From assembly GCF_021869535.1 (NCBI RefSeq), contig NW_026262690.1, positions 65,294,995 to 65,358,994 on the forward strand: a DNA stretch of 64,000 bases, read 5' to 3'. How positions within the stretch are numbered: the first letter of the stretch is position 1; each line of letters starts with the position of its first letter. This document shows, in pieces, positions 60,101 through 62,569 of the stretch. The translations under genes and the position numbers were made by a program. This DNA comes from Mytilus californianus (Eukaryota > Mollusca > Bivalvia > Mytilida > Mytilidae). The notes beneath the pieces were generated by a model. The model ran no database searches. It was not told the DNA's origin and worked only from the letters and a program-made list of their open reading frames with translations.

Positions 60101-60147
60101 TGGAACAGTTCATCTTGAGGGATATAAGCTTCATCTGCTTACTGCAC
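1..60147 (-). CDS. TP53BP2: ASPP-family protein (PPP1R13B/TP53BP2-like), 11 exons, 3' end off the left edge
   Basis: ASPP proteins bind p53-family factors and protein phosphatase 1 through their ankyrin/SH3 C-terminus, and Ras and polarity partners through the N-terminus. They act at cell junctions and in the nucleus. Joined on the minus strand, the exons 60147-60028, 39625-39478, 38586-38395, 37889-37848, 29208-29153, 7947-7674, 6558-6374, 5380-3608, 1903-1770, 892-726 and 196-1 keep one open frame with GT/AG borders and matching phases. From the ATG at 60054 this gives at least 1064 residues: Ras-association-like domain 10-89, basic linker 123-155, coiled coil about 156-360, low-complexity Ser/Asn/Gln/Pro region about 361-860, RVSF at 872-875, ankyrin repeats about 876-1000, SH3 from about 1008. 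Vertebrate ASPP1/2 are about 1090-1130 residues, so little is missing. The symbol means family member: invertebrates usually have one ASPP gene equally related to both vertebrate paralogues. Confidence 0.95.
197..725 (-). other. ASPP intron 10
   Basis: Intron between the last ankyrin exon and the SH3 exon, with donor GTATGT at 725-720 and acceptor TTGTAG at 202-197. It contains a second donor (GTAAGG at 665-660) that is in frame and is treated separately. The rest is AT-rich with short T runs; I see no other element. Confidence 0.85.
666..725 (-). CDS. TP53BP2: Possible alternative 3' extension of exon 10 (20 codons)
   Basis: The frame of exon 10 stays open for exactly 60 nt past the homology-supported donor, to a second donor reading GAG|GTAAGG. 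Joining from there to the SH3 exon at 196 keeps the frame and adds 20 residues (MYSL...LVGG) between the ankyrin repeats and the SH3. By consensus this second donor is stronger than the first. No vertebrate family member that I recall has an insert here, so I regard it as a possible optional segment. Confidence 0.4.
726..892 (-). CDS. TP53BP2: ASPP exon 10: third and fourth ankyrin repeats
   Basis: It reads [23 protein letters not shown], a full ankyrin repeat with the TPLH signature, then the ASPP-specific stretch [23 protein letters not shown]. That stretch lines up with the degenerate last repeat of vertebrate ASPP1/2, down to KCEE.EEG and C-S-.-.-L-Y. The acceptor is TTTCAG at 898-893. 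I placed the donor at GTATGT because the joint then reads CSDYLYS-IQEKLG, the family junction with no insertion. Confidence 0.93.
893..1769 (-). other. ASPP intron 9
   Basis: Donor GTAAGT at 1769-1764, acceptor TTTCAG at 898-893. AT-rich sequence with an A run near 1390. I see no coding sequence or recognisable element. Confidence 0.85.
1770..1903 (-). CDS. TP53BP2: ASPP exon 9: second ankyrin repeat
   Basis: It encodes [11 protein letters not shown] then [23 protein letters not shown] and [11 protein letters not shown]. This is a canonical ankyrin repeat, nearly identical to the [16 protein letters not shown] segment of vertebrate ASPPs. The acceptor is TTTACAG at 1910-1904 and the donor GTAAGT. 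The exon starts in phase 0 and ends with two bases of the tryptophan codon, which exon 10 completes as TGG. Confidence 0.95.
1904..3607 (-). other. ASPP intron 8
   Basis: Intron splitting the ankyrin domain, with donor GTTTGT at 3607-3602 and acceptor TTTACAG. It holds a small inverted-repeat element at 2350-2509. The remainder is AT-rich with no other feature I can support. The reading frame of exon 8 runs about 70 codons into this intron, but the ankyrin match stops exactly at the donor. Confidence 0.85.
2350..2509. mobile_element. Short inverted-repeat element, hAT-like MITE
   Basis: The two ends are perfect inverted repeats of 16 bp: TCAGTGTTCTCCCCAG at the left and its complement at the right. 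The 160-bp body has several copies of a CATGGTGCTAT-like motif and no coding capacity. Ends starting CAGTG followed by TTCTC resemble hAT transposon termini, which would predict an 8-bp target duplication. I cannot see a clear one, so the superfamily is tentative, but the element boundaries are well supported. Confidence 0.6.
3608..5380 (-). CDS. TP53BP2: ASPP exon 8: coil end, low-complexity region, PP1 motif, first ankyrin repeat
   Basis: This large exon of 591 codons starts in phase 0 after TTTTTAG and ends at CAG|GTTTGT. Its first 50 or so residues finish the coiled coil ([20 protein letters not shown], then [16 protein letters not shown]). AAIEPYIQ (residues 379-386) matches the conserved VAAVGPYIQ of ASPP1/2. 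A Ser/Thr/Asn/Gln-rich stretch follows, with APPPIPAR at 499-506 (vertebrates have PPPIP here). [19 protein letters not shown] at 761-779 parallels the conserved KKRSSITEPEG...IQKLLYQ block. KKTNLK, then [18 protein letters not shown] (RVSF 872-875, the PP1-docking motif) and the first ankyrin repeat close the exon. ORFs on the plus strand across this interval are shadows of it. Confidence 0.95.
5381..6373 (-). other. ASPP intron 7
   Basis: Donor GTAAGT at 6373-6368, acceptor ATTTTTAG. AT-rich, with no recognised element. Confidence 0.85.
6374..6558 (-). CDS. TP53BP2: ASPP exon 7: coiled coil
   Basis: After the acceptor TTTCTTCAG it encodes [36 protein letters not shown] and [13 protein letters not shown]. 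It aligns with the vertebrate block LFQQKQREL..AVSKVEELTRQLE and its following L..LRQEL. The heptad pattern of leucines with many Lys/Glu/Gln predicts a continuous coiled coil with the flanking exons. The first codon (Asn) is completed by the last A of exon 6, and the exon ends in phase 0 at ATG|GTAAGT. Confidence 0.95.
6559..7673 (-). other. ASPP intron 6
   Basis: Donor GTAAGT at 7673-7668, acceptor TTCTTCAG. Nothing further recognised. Confidence 0.85.
7674..7947 (-). CDS. TP53BP2: ASPP exon 6: start of the coiled coil, first exon common to all forms
   Basis: It reads [20 protein letters not shown], then ...[17 protein letters not shown] and the heptad-rich stretch to NNGNL. DLTL.ELQ.MA.RQQ.QIE.QQQ and [11 protein letters not shown] are diagnostic ASPP sequence. 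The acceptor is TTTTCAG in phase 0 and the donor AA|GTAAGT. The full-length N-terminus and the alternative start exons at 13.7, 18.2 and (through the 29.2 kb exon) 32.0 kb can all join it in frame. Confidence 0.96.
8362..8480 (-). repeat. Mussel-type dispersed repeat fragment (family A, reverse)
   Basis: It contains GATGTGGTATTATATATTGCC then AATGAGACAACT, followed by AAATGAAGTGG and TACGGACTTCAATAATGAG. The same words occur in reverse complement at 43.4-43.6 kb (TCTCATTGGCAATTATACCACATC, GAAGGCTGTACGGTGACC). It is a decayed copy of a repeat abundant in mussel DNA as I recall it. Confidence 0.6.
13618..13722 (-). CDS. TP53BP2: Alternative first coding exon of a short ASPP isoform
   Basis: From ATG at 13722 the frame reads [17 protein letters not shown] and continues [18 protein letters not shown], 35 codons, to a donor ATG|GTAGGT. 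The phase is 0, so it joins exon 6 directly (...[12 protein letters not shown]). An in-frame TAA lies about 18 nt upstream of the ATG, and there is no polypyrimidine/AG acceptor just before it, as expected of a first exon with its own promoter. The encoded sequence is hydrophilic and acidic. The protein would lack the Ras-association-like domain. This is inferred from splice logic and coding character; I do not recognise the 35 residues. Confidence 0.6.
14957..15240. repeat. Two degenerate tandem copies of about 165 bp
   Basis: CTCTCTGCCTCCTTACCA at about 14964 recurs as TTCTCTGCCTCCTTACCA at about 15125. Each is followed by a GTTRGATACAC motif and by a motif ending in GAATATAAAGC. The copies are diverged and have no coding pattern. 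Confidence 0.5.
17815..18065 (+). repeat. Molluscan dispersed repeat
   Basis: It contains AAAGGGACATAACTTAAGAGC, GTAAAAGTGACGCCACCC, AAGTTAGAGAACGGAAACCA and a terminal GACAGACAAGGGTAACACC with GGCAGGGGCATAAAA. I know this arrangement as a repeat found across mussel and other bivalve genomes. It has no protein-coding role. Confidence 0.6.
18194..18238 (-). CDS. Weak candidate alternative first coding exon
   Basis: ATG at 18238 opens [15 protein letters not shown] (15 codons), ending at TAT|GTAAGTA, a near-consensus intronic donor in phase 0 that would splice onto exon 6. Unlike the 13.7 and 32.0 kb candidates, there is no close in-frame upstream stop, and a TTTTTGTGTAG sequence just upstream could act as an acceptor for a non-coding exon instead. 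The match could be chance in 21 kb of intron. Confidence 0.25.
19125..19270 (-). repeat. Mussel-type dispersed repeat fragment (family A, reverse)
   Basis: The words AAATAACTGCAGGCCACTG, CAGTCTTCAATAACGGG and AAAGGCCCAAACTGTAAG form the reverse-complement counterpart of the family copy at 43.4-43.6 kb. The copy is diverged and non-coding. Confidence 0.5.
21072..21193. mobile_element. Foldback (hairpin) element
   Basis: The left arm contains GTAACGATATTTCTCCACTC and then CAGTTAAATTTT. The right arm contains AAAATTTAACTG, then AGTGGAGAAATATCG and TAATACAC. The arms are inverted copies of each other over about 38 bp with a few mismatches. The centre has a smaller inverted motif, GCAAGGCTTGC. 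It is a foldback or MITE end and has no coding capacity. Confidence 0.65.
21278..21356. promoter_or_regulatory. Three perfect CRE octamers in 79 bp
   Basis: TGACGTCA occurs at 21278-21285, 21309-21316 and 21349-21356. This palindrome is the consensus site of CREB/ATF bZIP factors. The cluster lies in the intron, next to the foldback element, and probably belongs to the same dispersed repeat. Function is not shown; only the motif density is seen. Confidence 0.35.
28755..28945 (+). repeat. Mussel-type dispersed repeat (family A, forward)
   Basis: It shares with 43.4-43.6 kb the order TTAGTTTTCTC, TTGTTTTACATT, TTTTATAG, TTTTGCTCATTATTGAAGGC and TCTCATTGGCAATCATACC. The matching order on the same strand identifies it as a decayed copy. 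Confidence 0.65.
29153..29208 (-). CDS. TP53BP2: ASPP exon 5: basic linker exon
   Basis: Preceded by CTATTTTTAG and followed by GTATGT, this 56-nt exon encodes (C)[18 protein letters not shown]. It leads in frame into LPGGVDLTL of exon 6. Vertebrate ASPPs also carry a basic, NG- and P-containing linker just before (V/M)xLTLxELQ. It needs one base from the upstream exon. Both the 37.9 kb exon (T, giving Cys) and the 32.0 kb start exon (G, giving Gly) supply one. Confidence 0.85.
31732..31817 (+). repeat. Direct duplication, 37 bp at 49-bp spacing
   Basis: Identical 37-bp copies at 31732-31768 and 31781-31817 start GCTTTTCATAGTAACAATTA and end TTTTTCCAGCAAA. The perfect identity indicates a recent local duplication. 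Confidence 0.8.
31998..32007 (-). CDS. TP53BP2: Alternative first coding exon of a short ASPP isoform (Met-Arg-Pro-Gly start)
   Basis: On the minus strand TGAAGAATGCGACCAG is followed by GTAAGAAAAAGG. The ATG at 32007 has an in-frame TGA two codons upstream, an A at -3, and then CGA CCA G up to a consensus donor CAG|GTAAG. The phase is 1, exactly what the exon at 29208 requires. Joined, it reads [21 protein letters not shown] and on into the coiled coil. The transcript start would lie upstream, roughly 32.05-32.25 kb. This form would lack the Ras-association-like domain. Inference from splice phase and start context; no transcript data. Confidence 0.6.
33806..33985 (-). mobile_element. Decayed tRNA-derived SINE (same family as 63.3-63.5 kb)
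   Basis: GTTAAATGCCACTTTCAACAC, then GGAGGCCAA, GGAGAAAGCCTGAG, ACCTTCGGTAGGAAAACTG and TAGTCAATTAAGAT follow the order of the intact SINE near the right edge. The tRNA-like head is too decayed to show its boxes. The orientation is the same as the intact copy. Confidence 0.7.
34230..34347 (+). mobile_element. Probable 3' tail of a non-LTR retrotransposon
   Basis: GTTGCCCACCAAGGGCCCTTGATTGG-like sequence followed by AATAATAAATATTCTTATTCTTAT resembles LINE 3' ends that finish in a short tandem tail. No coding sequence is attached. Confidence 0.35.
34355..34955 (+). repeat. Tandem repeat, about 46-bp unit, interrupted by a MITE
   Basis: The unit reads roughly TATCTCTGTACTAGGCCCCAT then ACAGAAGGACCAAAATAATATTT. 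About five units run from 34702 to 34955, and one more lies on the left of the inserted element (34355-34397). Copies differ by a few substitutions and one-base indels. Confidence 0.8.
34398..34701. mobile_element. Nested MITE with TTA target duplication (PIF/Harbinger-like)
   Basis: The ends are long inverted repeats. The left begins GGGAGCAACCATTTAATTTC and ends its arm with GGGTTATGGTTTTTT; the right is its imperfect complement ending GGTTGTTCCC. TTA flanks both sides (34395-34397 and 34702-34704). Removing the 304 bp and one TTA restores an uninterrupted 46-bp repeat unit, which fixes the boundaries. Three-base TTA/TAA duplications are typical of PIF/Harbinger elements. Inside is a roughly 50-bp duplication around TTGTCATCAAATTGGGGATC. 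Confidence 0.75.
37848..37889 (-). CDS. TP53BP2: ASPP exon 4: 42-nt linker exon
   Basis: It lies between TTTATCTCAG and GTAAAG and encodes (E)[13 protein letters not shown] plus the first base of a Cys codon. Phases fit on both sides: exon 3 leaves one base, this exon takes two and leaves one, and exon 5 takes two. The sequence is a basic linker of the kind that follows the FFLRHE end of the Ras-association-like domain in ASPPs, but residue conservation is weak. It rests mainly on splice phase. Confidence 0.6.
37890..38394 (-). other. ASPP intron 3
   Basis: Donor GTATGT at 38394-38389, acceptor TTTATCTCAG. It contains a SINE relic at about 38.2-38.3 kb. Confidence 0.7.
38195..38290 (-). mobile_element. 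SINE relic (same family as 63.3-63.5 kb)
   Basis: GTATAATGCAACTTTCAACA, then TTGGCTAT, AGCAGCCAGTGTTTATTGATG and AAGAAAGCCAGAGTTC match the body of the right-edge SINE (CGCCACTTTTAAGCAC, GCCAGTTTTTATTGGTGGAG, GAAGCCGGAGTGC). Heavily decayed. Confidence 0.6.
38395..38586 (-). CDS. TP53BP2: ASPP exon 3: end of the Ras-association-like domain
   Basis: After TTTTCAG it encodes [31 protein letters not shown], then an acidic tail ([21 protein letters not shown]). ...E.L..W...[10 protein letters not shown] is the diagnostic end of the N-terminal ubiquitin-fold (Ras-association-like) domain of ASPP1/2. The exon runs 192 nt to a GTATGT donor, and its first codon is shared with exon 2. Confidence 0.93.
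38587..39477 (-). other. ASPP intron 2
   Basis: Donor GTATGT at 39477-39472, acceptor ATTTTCAG. AT-rich; the plus-strand reading frame across 38.76-39.09 kb is not recognised and has no supporting signal. Confidence 0.8.
39478..39625 (-). CDS. TP53BP2: ASPP exon 2: start of the Ras-association-like domain
   Basis: The acceptor is TTTTGCAG. The exon encodes [40 protein letters not shown] and ILTQLSNGH. This aligns with the ASPP N-terminus MILTVxLSNNE...EVPxTPETxCRDVV..CKEPGE....L..VW.G. The beta-strand/helix pattern of a ubiquitin-like fold and the TCEDV and GEG positions are conserved. The exon ends CATG|GTATGT, leaving one base for the next exon. Confidence 0.94.
39729..39753 (+). repeat. 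(ATAAG)5 microsatellite at the LINE 3' end
   Basis: Five ATAAG units read as CTTAT repeats on the LINE strand, immediately after its 3' untranslated end. It is probably the tandem tail of the retrotransposon. Confidence 0.85.
39930..40385 (-). pseudogene. 5'-truncated non-LTR retrotransposon, C-terminal end of the ORF
   Basis: The open frame reads [35 protein letters not shown] and H.L.IEKDRYS, then [28 protein letters not shown]. This R.C..C....(ED)E.HF...CP.Y...R pattern (Cys-Cys-His-Cys) is the C-terminal zinc-finger-like end found after the reverse transcriptase of many animal LINE proteins. The stop is at 39932-39930. The reverse transcriptase itself is absent, since the copy is cut at about 40392 where a flanking repeat begins. 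It lies in the same orientation as the host gene and is a dead fragment. Confidence 0.75.
40930..41440 (+). repeat. Molluscan dispersed repeat
   Basis: GATGATTGTGGCCAAGTTTGG, AGTTTCAGAGGAGAAGATAT, GTAAAAGTTAATGGACGAAG and GACGCCAAGTGATGGCAAAA appear in the order I know from a common mussel/oyster repeat. A related upstream half includes TTTGATGGTGGTTAGAAAG. Non-coding. Confidence 0.6.
43363..43645 (+). repeat. Mussel-type dispersed repeat (family A, best copy)
   Basis: It runs from AGATGCAGTCAGGAGCCTG through ACATAAATCAGGCTGTTAG, TTTTACATTTGTCATTTCAG, TTGTTGAAGGCTGTACGG and TGACCTATAGTTGTTAA to GTCTCATTGGCAATTATACC. It is the fullest of five copies in the window and gives the reference orientation for the family. 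I recognise it as highly abundant in Mytilus sequence, but I have not searched for it. Confidence 0.7.
44100..44400 (+). repeat. Mussel-type dispersed repeat (family B)
   Basis: GGGTTGAGATCTCAAAAACTG, GCCTGTCCCAAACATGGAAC, ATTTGGTGTTGAGGGTCTC and GCTGTCTCATTGATGTATAC are ordered as in a second common mussel repeat. Reverse or partial copies are at 49275-49350 and 59440-59520. A short frame across it is not a gene. Confidence 0.55.
47155..47350 (+). repeat. Mussel-type dispersed repeat (family C)
   Basis: AAGGCAACAGTAGTATACCG, AGTCATAAATCGATTGAGAG and ACTGAGGGAAACACATCAAC followed by AAGAGGAAAACAATGG match, from memory, a very frequent mussel repeat. The open frame crossing it is incidental. 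Confidence 0.6.
48775..49040 (+). mobile_element. tRNA-derived SINE, V-SINE/RUDI-like
   Basis: GTGCAGGAGGTCAATGG, then GGTTTGATCTCCAGCTGGGC, resembles a decayed tRNA box B region (GGTTCGATCC). It is followed by TTTGCTGCTTCTTCAGC, GAGCAAAGGCTGGTTGATTC, ATGTCTTCCAGTAGACTGTT and CTGACTAAGCATGCC. This order matches a SINE widespread in molluscs that I associate with RUDI. Box A is not clear, so the 5' end is decayed or missing. Confidence 0.6.
49275..49350 (-). repeat. Family B repeat fragment (reverse)
   Basis: GGGTACATATCATTGAGACAGC followed by AAACCAACAGACACC is the reverse complement of the family B end seen at 44.36-44.40 kb and at 59.47-59.51 kb. Confidence 0.45.
50749..50787 (-). CDS. Possible 39-nt cassette exon
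   Basis: Between TGTTTTTCTAG and GTACAAATG the minus strand encodes [13 protein letters not shown] in phase 0/0, so it could sit between exons 1 and 2 without breaking the frame. The pattern GxGKTS resembles a P-loop, but 13 residues cannot form one, and ASPPs have no such domain here. A chance arrangement is quite possible. Confidence 0.2.
53648..55725 (+). repeat. 32-bp minisatellite, about 65 units
   Basis: The unit is GGTTGTAATGGTGCCCAGTC then ATAACCAACAAA. Substitutions recur at fixed positions (GCCCAGTC/GACCAGCC, ATAACC/ATAATC/ATCACC, GGTTGT/GGTTAT), and indels are rare. The block is clearly richer in G+C than its surroundings. Because 32 is not a multiple of 3, all reverse frames cycle through the same peptide words every 32 residues. 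The short frames across it, rich in Leu/Trp/His, are therefore artefacts. It sits inside ASPP intron 1. Confidence 0.95.
56650..56765 (-). repeat. Mussel-type dispersed repeat fragment (family A, reverse)
   Basis: GAGATGTGGTAAGATTGC, AATGAGACAACTATCCAC, TATAGGTCACTGTATGGCC and TTCAACGATGAG are the reverse complement of the 43.4-43.6 kb copy. It is better preserved than the 8.4 kb one. Confidence 0.65.
58791..59455 (+). repeat. Two diverged copies of a mussel dispersed repeat
   Basis: AGTCAGTACTT...ATTACTGGCACG at 58805 recurs as AGTCAGTACTTTGGTACTGG at 59132, 327 bp apart. Both continue with AAATACAGATATTG, a GGATTTGG/AGATTTGG block, TTTTTGGTTTT and a TCACTGA motif (59024 and about 59408). 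The opening ACCACTGGGTTAATCCGAGG and GTATCACCAGCCCAGTAGTC of the second copy is a signature of a very abundant mussel repeat. The second copy carries an extra ~100 bp, around CTCGGCTGATTCC. Confidence 0.65.
60028..60147 (-). CDS. TP53BP2: ASPP exon 1: leader and first codons
   Basis: A good acceptor (CCCTAATTACAG) ends at 60148, so a further upstream non-coding exon is likely outside the window. In the frame of exon 2 the exon has a TAA at 60141-60139, then 28 open codons, then ATG at 60054 giving MLHDEDSEQ and CAG|GTTTGT in phase 0. I chose that ATG as the start because it is the first in frame after the stop. If instead the acceptor at 60135 (TAAGCAG) is used, the TAA is removed and the protein could extend further upstream. 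Residues here are not conserved, so the call rests on frame and position. Confidence 0.55.
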
Positions 60148-62560
60148 CTGTAATTAGGGAATAATCTTTTTTTTGAAAGAATTCCAAAACTATGTGCTTG
60201 ATTAATTTAAAACATACAGACATCAGAACCACTATTATCATAACTCACTTACTAACTTATCAAACATATAGTTAACAATTTTTATTTATTCCATTTACTT
60301 ATCATATAGTAAGATTCAATAGAGATAAACATTACTGTTTTAACCCATCATGGAAGATACATATATGTAAAGCAATCAGTCTTTTATCTAAATTTTAAAG
60401 TAGAAGGCTGATTTTTAAAATGAAGAAAGAAGGTAGTGCATTGTTAGTAAAGATTCTTTATGAATTATTGACAGCAAAGTAAAAGGCCATTTCATAAAGT
60501 AGAATGCTATTAAGTCAGCTACCATCTTCTGTGGAAAACACAGTAATATTTATAGGATAAAAGGAAGTAATTAAAGATGACTGGAGCCACCTAGATTTCA
60601 CACCCAAGATTATAGGTAGAAGTAAATTTATTTTCTGCTGCCCTAGAAATTAGAAATCAAAATTGAAATAGTGAGAAATGAGTGTTGGCCATTGGTGTAG
60701 AAATAGTGAGAAATTTGGAGGAAACTCTGTTACGAGCAACATTTTCTGTGCCAAATTAAGCAAGGGGTGTTCTTCATTCATACTATTTGTAAATTCCGGA
60801 ACCATTGAGTACCCTTAAAAAATGCCATTTTCTATCAAAAAAGCTGCGGCACCATATGTGTTTTGCAGTTTTATTTACACCCGAAGGTGTTGATAATTCA
60901 GAATTTGACAATTTTATCAACGGATCTTTTATAGTGAAAACGCAGGACCCAAAAAGGCTACCATTGTCGCCTATATAAATAATTACTTTATTTTAACCAC
61001 CAATGTTTTGCATAGTTTGGAGATTTTCATTCAATTAATTATTGGTGTTTCTAATGTTAGCTTTGTAATATCAAGAAGAGGGAAAATTGGCACAGCATGC
61101 CACTCTCAGTATAATATTACATTATCTTCCTTTAAGATCATAAGTTCCAAAACAAACTGTGACACCTCTTCATATCTGAAAAAAATTTCCTAAAAAAATA
61201 AAAGCAATTAAGTTTTCTTAATAAATTGTTAAGAGATTTCATCAAGATTCCAGAAACCCAAGATTTTGAAGCTTCAAACAACATCTTTCTTGAATCTGAG
61301 ACCTTGACATTTGAACTATTGACCATATCAAAAATTAACAGGGCTTGTCCCTTTCTTACTATCTACAATTGTATCAATTTTGTTAAAGTGTATCCCAAGT
61401 AAACACCAAAACCCAACAAATTGCACCTGATATTTCTATATTTCAGTTTATTTTTTAATATCTGTGACCTTTAACTTTGAACTAAAACCAGCCTTCCTTA
61501 CATCATCAATCTACATGTTTCATTTAAATCCAACAAGGAAACTTAGGAAATCACTTGAAACAATTTTTCCCCAAAATTTCCATTTTTTTTAACAACCTTC
61601 AGCTTTGACACATTGATCCCGAAATCAAAACACTTCTCCCCCTTCCCTATATCTTCCATCTAAATGAGTTTTATTTTAATACATCGAAGGGTTCTTAAGT
61701 TTATACTACCCCACAAATATTTGTTTCAGACCCATGAATGGACAGACTGATGGAGAAAGTGACAACAGTTACTATTTTTCTGAAAAATTTCCAGGAGTAC
61801 AAAAATAAGACAGACTAATTCTCATAATTATCATACAGAAACCTACAAAAAATTTCAATTTTTTCACATAATAAAAGAAAAAACTCTTGAATGATTATAC
61901 TAAATTTTGCAATATTATGTATTTTACGGTCAGGTCCCTTACTGTGCAAAAATAAAAAAAGTTAAAAGATTTTGTAAAACAGTACTTTAATTATCATTGA
62001 ATAAATATTCAGATAAAAATAATCTTTAACAGTTAATTCAAATCTTTAAAAAATCAAACATGTATTTCATTGCCCATGATGTTGTTTAAAATTCCTAAAG
62101 ATTTTGTCATCCATTATCTTTTTTCCAATCTAGAAACCTACTAACATCCAAATTTTAATTTACAAAGGGGAATTACTATTTAACAGAAAAATTTCAGGAG
62201 ACCAAGATTTGGTCAAACTGTAAATAAATTACTATCGAAATACCTAAACCAAAATTCATCTATCAAAGAGACATAACTCCTGAATGATAATTATCAACAA
62301 ATATGTGATAAACAACTGAAACATAAAATCACAGATCATACAATAAACAGCTTACATAGAGATATATGCAGCCTTAATATAGCAAAACTATATACTAAGG
62401 AAACTGTTTCATTATATTGTATAGTGGCTACAACAGAGTTCCAATGTCCCCTGTGTTGCACATATTTTATCTGTTCTGTCCAAGGGCAATAACTAAAAGA
62501 AAATTTGTTTTTGGTTCTTTAAAACTTTTTAAAATGATCTTATTAGAGAGTTAATGACTT
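60148..62560. other. 5' flank or upstream intron of ASPP
   Basis: AT-rich sequence upstream of exon 1. About 61.24-61.76 kb has the look of a decayed molluscan repeat (TGACCTTTAACTTTGAAC, CTTGACATTTGAACTATTGACC and CATCGAAGGGTTCTTAAG-type phrases). I see no promoter, CpG-rich block or gene. Confidence 0.5.
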
Positions 62561-62569
62561 GAGAGCAAT

